A stretch of DNA of 64,000 nucleotides from Ovis canadensis (GCF_042477335.2 NC_091250.1:129863384-129927383), one strand, 5' to 3'; shown: positions 1-11,528, counted from the stretch's first letter. Notes: generated by a model from the sequence alone, not told the origin. Program-made: numbers and translations.

Positions 1-57
1 TATCCAGATGTTAAAGAAATGCCCAGTAATGAAGAGCGTCTGTTAGATTTTAATAGG
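1..57 (+). CDS. KIAA0232: KIAA0232, end of penultimate coding exon (partial)
   Basis: The frame is open from the first base and reads YPDVKEMPSNEERLLDFNR up to a strong splice donor (AGG|GTAAGT, GT at 58-59). The exon ends on a codon boundary (phase 0), which matches the phase of the acceptor at 2411. I assign it to KIAA0232, a large conserved vertebrate protein of unknown function (DUF4603 family), because the joined C-terminus ends in the family's FSRTHL tail as I remember it and because the next gene is TBC1D14, its neighbour in human. The bulk of the protein lies left of the window. The methionine at 19 is internal, not a start. The identity rests on recalled similarity and synteny; the splice structure is seen directly. 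Confidence 0.75.
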
Positions 58-1095
58 GTAAGTGGACTGTCCTCCTCCTTACTACTAACTCGCAGTAGCC
101 GCCAGCGCCATGCACAACCGGTAGTCTCGCGGCTGCCTCTCCCGGCACCGAGCTCTGCGGCTGCGACCCTTTGGTCTGCCTTGCCTCCCACTCACTGCCA
201 AGGCCTCCCCCCGGCCCCCTTCTCCTTGCAGTCCGTCCCTCACTCCTGCCAGAGCGTGTTTGCCCCACACACGTCTGACCCCGTGGTTCCCCCTTAAGAT
301 GCTCGGGTGGACACCCTTTCCATCTTTCAAAATGCACAGCAGAAAGGAGCCCCTCCACTCACACCTGCCCTCCGCCCCCCACCACAATGTGCCCTGCCCG
401 CCCCCCGCCCCCCGCCCCCATAGAGCGCCGCTGTGGCCCTGCCGCAGCTGAAGGCAGGCCCCGTGTGTCTGCCGCCCCTGCCTTCTGCCCTGCCCGAGCT
501 CTTTGGGGCGCCAGCTCAGGGAGGGCCCGGATCTCGCCTGGTTAGGCAGGCAGCTGAATGAGTCCAAAGGAGCCCCTCTGGCTTCTCGGCGTGATTTGTC
601 AGTGTCAGTCGAAGTCTCGTGGAAGTCGTCCTTCCCCCGCCCCCGCCCCGAGCGCCCCCGCCCCCAGCGCCCCCGTGGTCTTTGTGTCCGTGGACCTGCT
701 GGACTTAACGCATCAAGACAGGCGTCTGGGGCGTCCCCAGCATTCTCTGCATCCAGCTCCGTGGCCGTTCTGCCCTCGACCGCCGCCCCAGCTTCAGTCC
801 CCAGCCCGTCCGCACGCCGCCCGCCCTCTCAGCCGACCCCAGGCCTCCGGGCTCTCCCGCCTCCGCGTTCACACTCCCCCGCCCCCCTTTGCCGCCCGCT
901 GCCTGCGCTTCGCGAGCGGGCTTCCTGCTCCCACCTGCCCCTCCAGCCGGGCTCTCTCCCACCACAAGGCACAGCACCCCCTCACTCTCCCACCACAAAG
1001 CACAGCACCCCCGCTCTGTTACCTCGGTCGCCCAGGAGGCGGGTGCTGCTCTGCCAGCCTGCAGAGAACAGAAGGCCCGGAAAGATTCCGAGGGG

Positions 1096-1312
1096 CTTCC
1101 CTGCTGGCTCAGGGGGTAAAGAACCCGCCTGCCAGGCAGGAGACGCAGGTTCGATCCTGGGTCAGGAAGATTTCCCCCCGCAGGAGGGCAGGGCAGCCCA
1201 CTCCAGTATCCTTGCCTGAAGAATCCCTTGGACAGAGGAGCTGGGCGGGGGTGGGGGGCTTCAGTCCATGGGGTCACAGAGAGTCCAACACGGCCGAGCA
1301 CACATGAGCACA
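1096..1312 (+). mobile_element. Bov-tA SINE (sense)
   Basis: A near-complete tRNA-derived ruminant SINE. It opens with the GGCTTCCCTG..GGCTCAG head, carries a B-box-like GGTTCGATCC, then the CACTCCAGTATCCTTGCCTG core and the GTCCATGGGGTCACAGAGAG tail. A G-rich insertion lies near 1243-1258. It sits inside the KIAA0232 intron in the gene's orientation. Confidence 0.9.
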
Positions 1313-1575
1313 GATTTTCCAAACACGCCTCTGAAGTCGCACAGCCAGAGCCTGCGTGTCGATCGAGCCGCGCCCTCAGCCCCACGTCCTTCCGCCCTTG
1401 TGCACGGAGTGGATGCGCTCTCCCTGCCAGGCCTGTGTGTCTGCCCTCGCGCGCCTCTGCTCCCCCGTTGGTGTGGCAGTCTTTCTGTGCTCCTTCCTCG
1501 GGGTAGGGGGTGGGGGGGCTCTGAACCAGGGACAGTACTGCCATCTGGAGGTGGGGGTGGGGGCAGGGGGTGGGT

Positions 1576-1838
1576 GTTGCTAAGCCACTATGACTGGCGG
1601 GGCATGGGTAGTTACTGTAGTAAGTAGGGGGTGCTGGTCACCGCGAGGGAGGGGCTTTTTGCTAGCCACTGGAGGGGGGAGCGGCTTGTTAGTTACTATG
1701 AATGAGGGGCATTGCTCATCACGGGGGGAACGGGAAGAACTACTCAGCCACTGTCAGGGGAGGGTGGCGTGGCTAATTAACCATGACGGGTGCAGGGAAG
1801 CATTGCTGGGTACTGTGACTGGGCAGGGACCACCACTT
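1576..1838. repeat. Degenerate minisatellite, unit about 27-33 bp
   Basis: About nine diverged copies of a G-rich unit run head to tail. Recurring pieces are CTAGCCACT, TTAGTTACTATGA, AGCCACTGTC and GGGTACTGTGACTGGGC, each followed by a GGGG-rich stretch and a GCTTG or GCATTGC end. Copies differ in length and sequence, so the array is old. It does not resemble any interspersed repeat I recognise. Confidence 0.6.
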
Positions 1839-2410
1839 GCAGCTAGTGTCCCGAGGGCCAGGAAGCTGCCTGTCTGCTGGGCGGGGGGCAGCCCCACACA
1901 ACCAAGAGTTTCTCTAAAACGCCCCTCATGCCAGTGGGCCCCTGGTTCAGAAGCACCGCCCCCAGGGTCCCTGCCAGCTCTGCTTTTTCTGTGGCCCAGC
2001 TCTCTTCTCAGCATCTCCTCAAAAGAACCGCTGTCCCCGCCACTCCTGTCTGGACCCCCATCAGCGCTCCCCTGCCCACCCCAGCTGGTCAGCGCAGCAG
2101 GAAGCTGGCAGAGGTGTGGGCCGATCGGTCTGCTTGCTGTCCGCCCCTGGAACAGAAGCCCCAGGAGGGCAAGGCGGCGCTGAGACTCCAGAAGGCGGGA
2201 ACGTGGAGAATCAGGGTCCGGGGTCCTTTATAGGTCAGGAGGGAGAGCTTGTTCGTTTTGCTTTCAAACAGGAAAACTTCAGTCTGGTAACTCTCCACCG
2301 GAAAATATCCACCAATAGTGTGTTCCTTAACCTCTGTATGTGAAAAAAAGCGCCTCCCCCGGCCCTTCTGTGACCTTTCGAAAACTCGTTCCTTGTCCCT
2401 CTCCCCTCAG

Positions 2411-2590
2411 GTGTCTTCTGTTTATGAAGCGAGGTGCACAGCAGAGCGGGACGCCGGAGCCCAGCCCAACGGCTTCCACCGCACGCCGTGCTCCAGCGCC
2501 GGCTCCGCCGCGGAGGACTCAGGCTCGGAAGGTGGAGGCGAGTGGGCGGACCCCGGCGAGGAGGCGCTCTTCTCCCGAACTCATCTCTAA
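2411..2590 (+). CDS. KIAA0232: KIAA0232, last coding exon
   Basis: This terminal exon follows the acceptor at 2409-2410 and reads 59 residues in phase 0 from VSSVYEARC to FSRTHL, then TAA at 2588-2590. The tail is Ser/Gly/Glu-rich and acidic (a run of GSEGGGEWADPGEEALF near the end), with no membrane segment. The same acidic, FSRTHL-ending C-terminus is what I recall for mammalian KIAA0232. The third codon positions are very GC-rich, typical of a bovid gene end. The protein's function is not established; no catalytic motif is visible here. Confidence 0.8.
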   Translation: MSSVYEARCTAERDAGAQPNGFHRTPCSSAGSAAEDSGSEGGGEWADPGEEALFSRTHL

Positions 2591-4229
2591 CCCCGCCCCC
2601 CCGCAGAGCAGTACAAGTTTTTTTTTTTTAATTGCTATGTGAGGGGGGAAAGTACCCTTTTGTGAGGCCTGTTAATCTAAAACAACAACTTAGGTTTCTT
2701 CTTCAATTAACTGGTTCAGATCAGTAATTCTCTTTCTCTTGCTTATTTTAGAGTTGAGGACAGCTGTCCTGTTGAAGATTTTCTTTCTTTCTTTCTTTTT
2801 CTTCTTCCAAGCTGTTAAAATTCTTGGCTCTCTGAACTAGACTAGAACCGGTGTGCATGTGCTCGTCTTGAAGCATCACTGCCTTCCGCGTCCTCTCGCT
2901 GCCGCAGCCCTCCCCACTTCCAGCCGCAGTCCGTCACCGCCCCCCCCCCTTGCTAGCACCGCAGCGTCAGCGCCCACGTTCACTCCTCAGAGACTCTAGC
3001 TTCGGGGACACGCAGGCTCTGTCCTCTCCGAACTGGGGTGTGAACGCATACCCCCGCAGCGAGTCAGTGCCTGTCTCCGGAGGCCAGAGGGCAGCCCGGG
3101 TGACTCATCCCCGGTCTCCATTCAGTAAAAAAAATCTCATGTACATTTAACGTAGGAACTGCAAGGGTGTGCTTTTAGAGACTTAACAAAAATACTGTGT
3201 TTTCTATCTTAGGATCTTCCCCTAGAGTATGTACCATGGACAGTGCCATGGTCGGGGACCTCCTCGCTAGCTGAGGCAGCCAAGGACTTGGAGGTGTGGG
3301 GTGGCATGTGAGGCCAGGTGGGGCGGAGGGCGGGGCGGGGCACCCTAGCCCGCTCTCGTCGCAGTCTCTTTGACCCCCGCAGACACCAGTCAGGGTTGTT
3401 TGCGGTGAGTCTTGGCAATACTCGGTGAGGACCTGAGTTGCGGGTGAGATTCTTGCAGTGACCGACATGGAATCCAAGCCGCCCCCCACCCCCCGTTCCC
3501 ACCTCCGCCCCAGAACTTGAGATTGTAAACGTCTGACCTGAAACATAGACCACCTCACGACCCCAAAGAGACCTTGGCTGCAGCAGCTGGCTGCGCTCCT
3601 GGCTCTGACTTAGCATAGCTTAGATCTCCTTTTGTGTTTGAGAGAATGTTCTGGGCAAGTTGTGTGTGTGGCGGGCCGGGGGCAGAGTCCTGGTTTCTCC
3701 CGTACCGCTGTGGCGGCTCCACGGGGCCCACCCGCCAGTGGCATGCAGAAGCCAGGGCTCGGTCCGTCTCGTCCAGGCCCATCCGTTTCACAATGGTCAC
3801 TTCCTCAAGCTTTTCACGCCGCCAGGCAACAGGCTGAAGTTAGAAGGAGCAATATTTGCAAAACCTAAATGTTTAAAATTACTTTTCTTCTTTTAACCGA
3901 CGTGTGAGATCAGTTGAGCGTGTCTGTAACGTCGGGAAGTCTTAACTGGATGAGACAGCTCCACCACTGATTCTGGCGGGCACTAGACCCGTAACATGTA
4001 CTAGCTGGGAGCTGAGCTGGCCGAGAATACGTGGTTTGCTTCAAGCATTGGGTTTCATTGCCTTGCCTTCATGATGACACAGGAAACTCCCTCCAGGGCC
4101 GTGGAGTCACCCCCTCCCCCGGCACTCTCTGTCCTCACTGTGGGAAACCTGATGGGCCGTGGGGTTTGGTCTCACCACACGTCAGGGTTTGTTTTTATAC
4201 AGCACATCTTTGACACTTTAAAGTGGGTT

Positions 4230-4256
4230 TGTGTGTGTGTGTGTGTGTGCGTGTGT
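4230..4256. repeat. (TG)n microsatellite in 3' UTR
   Basis: An almost perfect TG dinucleotide run, broken once by TGCG. It lies in the distal half of the inferred KIAA0232 3' UTR just before the AU-rich stretch and is likely length-polymorphic. Confidence 0.9.
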
Positions 4257-4274
4257 AAGGTTTTTATGTTGCTG

Positions 4275-4286
4275 TTATTTATTTAT
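4275..4286 (+). promoter_or_regulatory. AU-rich element in KIAA0232 3' UTR
   Basis: TTATTTATTTAT contains the classic nonamer UUAUUUAUU in RNA. A second ATTTATTT lies near 4652. Such elements bind proteins such as TTP or HuR and tune mRNA decay. A single nonamer is weak evidence; the sense orientation inside a 3' UTR supports it. Confidence 0.45.
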
Positions 4287-4471
4287 AGACTTTATAAGGG
4301 TTTATGTATTTTTCTTTCTTCCAGAGCTTCCTAAAAATTGATTAGCATCTGCACTGAAATATAATTTTTAACAGCAAAGGCAAAAAAAGAATTGGAAGTT
4401 GTAAAATTCCTAAAAAAAAATCACTACAGTGACGATCATTCTAGAAATCGTTGCTCATGTAGCCGAGACCA

Positions 4472-4477
4472 AATAAA
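4472..4477 (+). promoter_or_regulatory. Poly(A) signal AATAAA, proximal
   Basis: A canonical hexamer in the sense strand of the 3' UTR, followed by moderately T-rich sequence. It could give a UTR about 480 bases shorter than the distal site. Both forms would keep the AU-rich element at 4275. Confidence 0.45.
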
Positions 4478-4949
4478 TAGATTTCAGACACAACCTTTAG
4501 CTCGGTGATTTCGGACAGCTGCTTTTTTTTTTTTATCATGAAAAGGCTCCAGGTGGTCACGTGCAGACTTCCTCACGCTGGTGGGAAGGCGACGCACCTC
4601 CCACGGGAACGGGAAGGGATTACAAGTGGGCGAGGGAGTGAACAGATTACGTATTTATTTGTTTTCGTAGCTAAGTGGCTGAAGCCCGGAGGCTCTCAGC
4701 GACAGAGTTGAAAGTTGTGGTTTTCAGTTTTGTAAGTGAGTGATCACAAAGAAAAAGCATCTCTTTAAAAAGTTGGCAAAACGCTGAAACGTACTGTGGT
4801 ATGAAGCGCGTTGCACATCTTAGCACTGAAGCACCAGTTTCCCATTCCTGGGCTGAGATTCTTTTCCCGTGGTTGTATCGTTCTGATTTCACGTACACCA
4901 GAGTAACCGATTTTTTGTTTTGTTTTGTTTTCTTGTGGAGTTAACACCA

Positions 4950-4955
4950 AATAAA
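4950..4955 (+). promoter_or_regulatory. Poly(A) signal AATAAA, distal (main candidate)
   Basis: A canonical AATAAA lies after a T/G-rich upstream element (TTTTGTTTTGTTTTG near 4912-4930) and is followed by a T/G-rich downstream element (TTGGTTGTCTTTG at 4971-4983). This is the full layout of a strong cleavage site. The first ruminant-specific repeat begins 230 bases later, which fits the gene ending here. Confidence 0.65.
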
Positions 4956-5184
4956 AAAGTTAAAAAGCCATTGGTTGTCTTTGTTTATCGCAGCAAAGAT
5001 TCTTTTATTAAAGAACACCATCCTCCTCTTAGCAACTTACTGACCAGAAACCAAGTCCATATTCCCTTATGTAACAAATCCCGTTAGGTAACCCCCACTG
5101 ACTTAACGCCCACAGGTGTTAATTTCCGCAGAGATCACCCTGAGTTAATAATGTGTTAAATTCCAGGTGAAGGTTATTTAGCTC

Positions 5185-5273
5185 TTCCTGGAGTTGGTGA
5201 TGGACAGGGAGGCCTGGTGTGCTGCGATTCATGGGGTCACAAAGAGTCAGACACGACTGAGCAACTGAACTGA
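5185..5273 (+). mobile_element. BovB 3' end fragment
   Basis: The last ~90 bases of a BovB element in sense orientation: GAGTTGGTGATGGACAGGGA through ATTCATGGGGTCACAAAGAG to CAACTGAACTGAA. The same end closes the long BovB copy at 58745. It is 5'-truncated to almost nothing. Confidence 0.85.
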
Positions 5274-5332
5274 AGATGGGCACTGTTGAAAGTGCTGGCG
5301 TCTGCTTTGCTGGAGAAGAAAGTGGCTGGGGC

Positions 5333-5476
5333 CTTGCTGAGAAAAGAACCTACCCCGCCCTCCACCCCCCATTCCCACCCCTGGGAACTACTGCCTGAAT
5401 CCTGCTGAGAAAAGAGCCTACCCCCGCCTCCCCATTCCCACCCGTAGGAACTACTGCCTGAATCTTGCAAAGAAAA
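5333..5476. repeat. Local tandem duplication, unit about 65 bp
   Basis: Copy one (5333-5400) and copy two (5401-5463) share TGCTGAGAAAAGA, CCCATTCCCACCC and GGAACTACTGCCTGAAT. A third partial copy starts at 5464. Copies differ by a few substitutions and a short length change, so this is a recent local duplication. Confidence 0.8.
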
Positions 5477-6165
5477 ACACCTTTTTGTCCTGTGGTGGTA
5501 GAAAAAGCTTAGTCTTTTTCTTTGTGGGTTGGGGGCGGGGGGGGGCGGGGAATGTGTATTTATATTAACATAATGACTGTACATTTCAAGAAAGCAATAT
5601 ATTATTTTAAAAGTATAAAAGAAAACTCATCCATACCTCCATCACCCTGAGAGGGTAGCTTCTAAGCTTTGTGTGAACACCTTCCTAGACAGCTGAGTGG
5701 GTATGTGGATGTATGTATAGAGAGACATTCACAGTACAGGGTGGCACTACGCTTGCTCTTCTGTAGCTTCAGAAATAGGTTTTTCTTCAAGAGATCTTCT
5801 CATTGTCAGTAACGACCTGCATCACTTTTACAGCTTATCATTCTAGTACATGGATTTAATAAGTTCTGCCAACATGGAGAAAGTTCCCCTCATGTTTGTT
5901 CAGTACCCTAAGTCACATTTCTCTGTTGACGACCTTTAACCATGGGCCTTCTCGGGCAGTGGCTCTGGAAGGCCAGTTCCAGCCCTTAGGACGCCTGCCG
6001 CTGGACGGACATCCACACAGACGCGAGGTCCTGTGGACACGTGTGAGCCCAGACGTCCTTTTCTGTCACCATCCGGACGCTGAGCACTCGCCTTCTGTCG
6101 GCACAGAGGATTCGAGTTGTGTTCAGCCTGTCCTGGCTTCTGGGATGTGCAGGCATGTTCCTACA

Positions 6166-6372
6166 CGCTTCCCAAGTAGTGCAGCGGTCAAGGACCTGCC
6201 TGCCAGTGCAGGAGACACCGATGACTCAGGTCAGAGGCCTGGGGCAGGAAGACCCCCTGGAGTAAGAAATGGCAACCCACTCCAGTGTTCTTGCCTGGAG
6301 AATCCCATGGACAGAGGAGCCTACGGTCCGTGGGGTTGCAACAAGTCGGACACAACTGAAGCGACTTAGCAT
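6166..6372 (+). mobile_element. Bov-tA SINE (sense)
   Basis: A complete but diverged tRNA-derived SINE with CTTCCCAAGTAGTGCAGCGG head, AACCCACTCCAGTGTTCTTG core and CGGACACAACTGAAGCGACTT tail. The A-box half is mutated. Confidence 0.88.
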
Positions 6373-7370
6373 ACACACGTACATGTCCCTCTGAAGAGGG
6401 TAGAGCTGCTCCCCATATTTATGGAGGGTAGATCTTTGAAGCATGCATCTTGTAGACAAGCCAAAGGGGTCAGCCTCACTTTTCCCAGCCCGCCTCAACC
6501 CCGCTTTCTGTGAAGTCTGTAGGCAGCCCGATCTGACAGCACATCTGTGAGGGGATGCCTAGGGGCCAGCTTCTGGTACCAGGTGAGCCCCCAAGTATGC
6601 CAACTTGCAGGCCCAGCACCGGGTGGCATTGTTTTGGCGTGCTCTCATCACCTTCGCCGGCTGGACCATACCTCTTCCTCCGTGTGGCCCCAGCACCAGC
6701 TGGGTGGTCAGTGCGGCAGGGGCCGTGTATCAGGGGAGACGGGCGGTATCCTGGGAGCGCGCCCTCTGCTGTGTCCAGGGCTTCTCTCATCGATCATCTC
6801 CCGGCACAGGTGTGTGCCTTACGGCCACACCAGCCATCAGCTCCACCTTTTCACAAAGTACCGTGAGCTTCACAAGGGCACTCACCTGCCGAAGCAGGGT
6901 TGGGGAGGAGGTGCCCTGGGCACAGTAACTAGTCACCTGGAGACTTTCTGTTCCCAGGAATTGAGGCGTCACAGCCAAGTGGACGGCAAAGATGTGGTGG
7001 CCCCTGTGTGGGTGTGTGCCTGCAGAGCTGGGGTTCAGTCGGTACCACTACAGGTGCCACCCAGCAGCCTGGGCACGTGGGCTGAGTGGCTGAGGCTGGG
7101 GCCTGGAGGCCAGCTTGTCTGCACAGTGGTCTAGGGGGCCAGCAGGCGGGGCCCAGCTTCCCTGGCTGAGCTGTAAGAAACACAGAGACCAGGACGTGAG
7201 GTGCTGCTTTTAGAGACTGCAGCTGGCCTTCATCGCCGGTGGGGAGTTAACAGCTTTTTCAGGGGCTGTTGCCTTGGTTTACCGAACTAGCGGCAGCACC
7301 TGGCCATGTGGTGGGGCTCAGGGATCACCCTGTCCATGCCAGGAACACTACCAGCCAGTGCTGGGGGCAT

Positions 7371-7486
7371 GCCACGTGCCAGGCACTTGTCTAAGCAGGG
7401 TTTAACCCTGTGAGGTAGGTACAGTGGCCCCATTTTACAGATGAGAAAACAGACAGCGATCACTTGCTAAGGTCTCACAGCTTGTG
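7371..7486 (-). repeat. MIR fragment (antisense)
   Basis: Shows the reverse-strand MIR core: CCAGGCACTTGTCTAAGC, GTGAGGTAGGTAC, CCCATTTTACAGATGAG and GGTCTCACAGC in the expected order. The next SINE inserted at its right edge. Confidence 0.75.
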
Positions 7487-7682
7487 ACACGGCTCAGATG
7501 ATTAAAGAATCTGCCTGCATTGCAGGAGACTCTGGATTCAATCCCTGGGTCGGGAAGCTCCCCGGAGAAGGGAATGGCTTCCAGCATTCTTGGCCTGGAG
7601 AATTCCACGGATGGAGGAGCCTTGGTGGGCCACAGCCCATGGTGTCACAAAGAGTCTGATGCAACCGAGCGGCTTAACATTT
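7487..7682 (+). mobile_element. Bov-tA SINE (sense)
   Basis: Starts GACACGGCTCAGATGATTAA, carries GATTCAATCCCTGGGTCGGG and ends AGTCTGATGCAACCGAGCGG. Near full length with scattered changes. Confidence 0.88.
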
Positions 7683-9334
7683 TCTTTTCCCTCTCTTCAC
7701 ACCTGGCGGACGGTGGAGCCAGCATTCCAAGTGGACGCTGACCACAGAACCCATCCCAAAGAAAGCCTGTGTCTCGCTTTACAAAGCGTGTGGGGCCAGC
7801 CGCTTCCAGCAACAGTCTCTTGCTGGTCCTCGTGAGCTGTGCAGTGAGGCCGTCGGGGGCCAGGTCCCAGCCCAGCCCCCCACCCCTCCCGCCCTCGCTG
7901 CCCGCGCACTCCTGGGTGAGCGTCCACGCCTCACCGCCCTGGCTGCCAGTGGAAGCTGGCATGCCCAGCCTGGGACGGCCAGGTACCCCTCCTGCCCTCC
8001 CTCCACCTAGTGGCTGCCCAGCCCTGCCTCAGGGTCAGGCCCTGCAGAGCACGGGGGGCTGGGTGCTCAGCGTGGTCACGCGGCCTTTAGGCGGCGCCTT
8101 AGCCCTCCTCACCCGTCACGAGACCCCCGTGCCCCTCCTGGTGGTAGGGGATCCGTGGGTAGCAGCAGGACCGAGTGTGCCCTTTGGTTCAGGGCCACCA
8201 GGCGGGCAGGAGGGCTCCAGGCACCCGGCCCTCTTCCGCTCAGACCCGGAGCTGGCCACTTCCTGCCACAGCCCAGGGGTCATGTGGGGGCCCCCCAAGC
8301 GGGAGAGGTCTGTTTCAGGGGGAACCAAGGAGGCCCCACCCTCTGGGCTGCCACCCTAACAGCTCCTGGCTGCCCTGGACCACCCCCAGCCTCGTCCCAG
8401 AGGGGACTACATGAGGGGGTGGACCTCCCTTCTGCTTGCCCACCCAAGAAGGTGCCTGGCTAGCCTGTGACCCTGGGCTGGGTACCCTCTCCCTGACCAC
8501 GGATTGAGGACACCCCCCTTCCCCAGGCTCCCAGGGCCAGGCTGGGCCACCCCGCTGACGGGCAGGTAACCCTGTGTCCTCCCCACCCCACCCCCGGTGT
8601 GGGCGGGGGGACAGGCCCCAAGCCTACCTGAGCTCCTCCCCTCTGCTCCTCTCTTCCTGGGGGTGGGGCTCCTGTTCTGAGCCGCCCCCTCCAGCCTTGG
8701 GAAGGCCCAGGAAATCCAGGGACCTGGCCTGCAGCATCACCCACTCGCCTGAGTGAGCAGACCTGTGAGGTCACCCCCGGGTGGGGTCCCCTCCCTACCC
8801 TGAGCATCCTTTGCACCGCCCCCCTCCCAACCCATCCCCCCAGAGGGGGAGCTGAACTGACTGCAGAGCCGTGGGCTCAGGGAGGCCTGGGGGCCGCAGG
8901 CTGTGAGACCGGGCAGGCAGCACAGGTCCAAGCCAGGTGCCCAACTTCGGGGCAGGCCCTCCCTCTGCCCAGGAGGATGCTTGGCTGTGTGCTGAGCCCC
9001 CCAGGCTAACTGAGGGTCAAGTACATCCGCTCCTCCGGGCCTGCCTCCCAGCTCTTCTCCTCCCAGGCCTGGGGCCCCTCCCACGGCCCCGCTCAGGACC
9101 CAGCTCCTGCCTGTCACACACGTCAGATGTGACCGCGGCGTGCTCCCACACGCCGAAAGCTGCTCCCCAGCGATCGCAGGCAGCCCTGCTCAGCCAACGC
9201 TCACCTGGACCCTTGGCTTCCCCCCAGCAGCCGTCCAGGCCCCAGGGTGGCTGGCTTAGAGGGATTGGGGACCCTGGAGAGACGCCCTCATTGTGGCAGA
9301 CCGTGGTTCTCTGCACTGCACCGGTCACCCCCCC

Positions 9335-9335
<1 letters not shown>

Positions 9336-9366
<31 letters not shown>
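9336..9366. repeat. (AC)n microsatellite
   Basis: About 15 perfect AC repeats in GC-rich unique sequence; likely polymorphic. Confidence 0.95.
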
Positions 9367-9367
<1 letters not shown>

Positions 9368-9904
9368 CTGTTCCTATCTCCATGCCCAGCCTCAGGAGCC
9401 TAAGATTGCCAGGCGCTCCCTCCAGCTGGCTACCTTCCCCTGCCCCAGTAAGGCCCTACCAGGGTGCTGGGTGAGTCTGGCCTCTCTCCCAGGATGCAGG
9501 TATTTGTAGCATCTCAAGGATCCTTCTGGGCGCCTCACTTCTCCAGGGTCATCCCTCACGTAGACCTCCCCTTCCTGAACTGGGGAGGAAGTGGGGAGAT
9601 CTGAGCCTCTGAGTCTTGTCCTCATGCTGAACTCTGGTCCTCACTCGAAAACGCTTTTCCCAGGCCTGGTGGCATCATGCTCGGAGGGCCTTTTGTTAAC
9701 TGGATGAGCCTGGTGAGCAAAGGACCCTGGAGTCCACACCTGGACCTTGCTGAGTTGTCACATGGAAGGAGGGACAATCTGGGGCCTTCTGGGGGCCACT
9801 GTCTTTTCATGTAGGCATTAAGCTACCAATTAGGAAGAAAGGAACATCTCGGGGTCTTGGTTTGGAAACTTGCATTCATTCATTCGACAAACATGTTTAG
9901 AGCG

Positions 9905-10036
9905 TGGTGGTGGTGGTTTAGTTGCTAAGTCGTGTCCGACTCTTGAGACCCCCATGGACTGTGGCCCTCCAGGCTCCTATGTCCAAGGGATTCTCCAGGC
10001 AAGAATACTGGAGTGGGTTGCTGTTTCCTTCTCCAG
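9905..10036 (-). mobile_element. Bov-A SINE monomer (antisense)
   Basis: Reverse complement of the Bov-A core, including AAGTCGTGTCCGACTC, ATTCTCCAGGCAAGAATACT and GTTTCCTTCTCCAG. The tRNA-derived part is absent. Confidence 0.88.
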
Positions 10037-11528
10037 TTTAGAGCATACGATGTGCCAGACCCTGAACCTGATGCTGGAAATAAATTTCATTTTCCTAAGC
10101 CAGTCAGCCTCCCTCGGCCCTACCTGTGCAATGATAAGGAGACCAGAGTTTCCTCTTCCATCTCTCCAAGATAAACTTCTGAGGGTCTTTCCAGCCTGCC
10201 TGAGCTCTAAACATCTAGAATTTTTCAGCAGTTTGAAAGAAAGTGGGGAAGACACCAAGCCCAGGCAGCCGTGCCATTAGAAGCCTGGTTCTTCTTCATC
10301 TTGCCCCTCAATTTCCCTGCCTGGCAGCTCCCAAACTCCACCCCACTCAGCGGCCTCGGAAGTTGGTGGGTCGGGGGTGTTGGGTGAAGCATCAGGACCC
10401 AGTTCTGCCCTGAATGGTCCGATGGCCTTAGCAAGGCCACGTGGTGTCCCTGAGCAGGGCAGGCTGGGGAGGAAGGAGGTACAGTCCTCAGCTTGACACC
10501 CTCAAAGGGCCTTCCTACGGTCCCATTTGATCTGGAAGAAACATTCGGGGCTCCGTTTCCACCCCGGGACTCTGCAGACTGGCCGTTAACAACGGGGTTT
10601 CCTGCTTGGTGGTGATCTGCCCTCCAGGGCCTCTGCGGATCACAGGAAACAGAGGCGCCTCCCTGGGAGGTCCGATACGAGTATGTTGCGGGGGGGCCTC
10701 TGCCTCCCTCCCAGCCCTGGGCAGGATGGCCTTCTGGGGCCGTCAGGGGAGCCCAGGGTGGGGCCAGCCCGCCCATCTCCCCCGGAGCCCCGGCCTCCAC
10801 CGTGTGGCCTTTGAAGAGACACTCCCTCTCTCTAAGCCTCAGTTTTCTCGTCTGAAAAAAGTGGAAAGGTGAAATCCACATCCCAGAATTAAAAAGAATA
10901 ACGTGCCTGCACCTGTGGGTGCTGAACAGGGGCTAATCCCCTCCTTAGGGCCCACAGGGTCAGAACAAGAACCCAAGTTCCCTGTCCCAGTGGGTTTGGC
11001 TGGGGTGGGGGCAGTGAGGTGAGAGACAGTGGGGAGAGGGCCTTGAGCGTCCCTTGAGAGGGTCTGGACTCAGCCTGGAGGCGGCAGGGAGCCCAAAGAG
11101 GGGTGATTCAGGCACCACTGTGTCCTGGGTGAGCGGTGGTCTCCGAGGTTGGAGAGGGATTTTAGAGAATCTCTTAGAACTTTTGTAGCTTTTTTTTTTT
11201 TTTAAAGAAAGTCACACAGGAGATCCTATATGCCATGAGGCTTGGCAAAAAAAATAGAAAAAAAGATCACAGACCGCTTCCTCCATACCCTGCTGCTGGG
11301 TGAGCTGAGTACATGTCTGAGAGTGGCCCTCTGGGTGGTCCCGCTCAGGCTTAGCCTGGTGCTCTTACTAAGCCGTAGGGTCCTGTGTCGCTTCCTTCCT
11401 CTGAGCTGTCTCCTTGTCTGCAGAAAGCTATTAGAGGATTATCAGACCTCCCTCCAGCAGAGCCTGGTTTTTCCATCCTGGATGGGAAAGCCCTTTGCAA
11501 ACTGTACATGAGAAAGTGTTAAAGTCAT

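Larger units (their letters stand above)
58..2410 (+). other. KIAA0232: KIAA0232 last intron
   Basis: The intron is bounded by a GTAAGT donor and a pyrimidine-rich acceptor ending CCCCTCAG at 2410. It is GC-rich, with a C-rich block near 640-680, a short direct duplication of about 31 bp near 958-1015 (CACAGCACCCCC repeated), one sense Bov-tA SINE and a degenerate minisatellite. The open frames here (for example 503-1219) show no protein-like pattern. I see no exon between the two splice sites. Confidence 0.75.
2591..4975 (+). other. KIAA0232: KIAA0232 3' UTR (inferred)
   Basis: About 2.4 kb between the stop codon and the distal AATAAA hold no ruminant SINE or LINE, unlike the flanks, which fits a selected transcribed UTR. 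The region turns AT-rich after 4200 and carries a (TG)n tract, an AU-rich element and poly(A) signals at 4472 and 4950. Several open frames (for example 3209-3616 minus) are unsupported. The exact cleavage site is inferred to lie 10-25 bases after 4955. Confidence 0.65.

Noticed and set aside
1096-1200. tRNA gene suggested by B-box-like GGTTCGATCC
   Set aside because: This is the tRNA-derived head of a Bov-tA SINE; no cloverleaf with intact arms follows. The same applies to the other SINEs.
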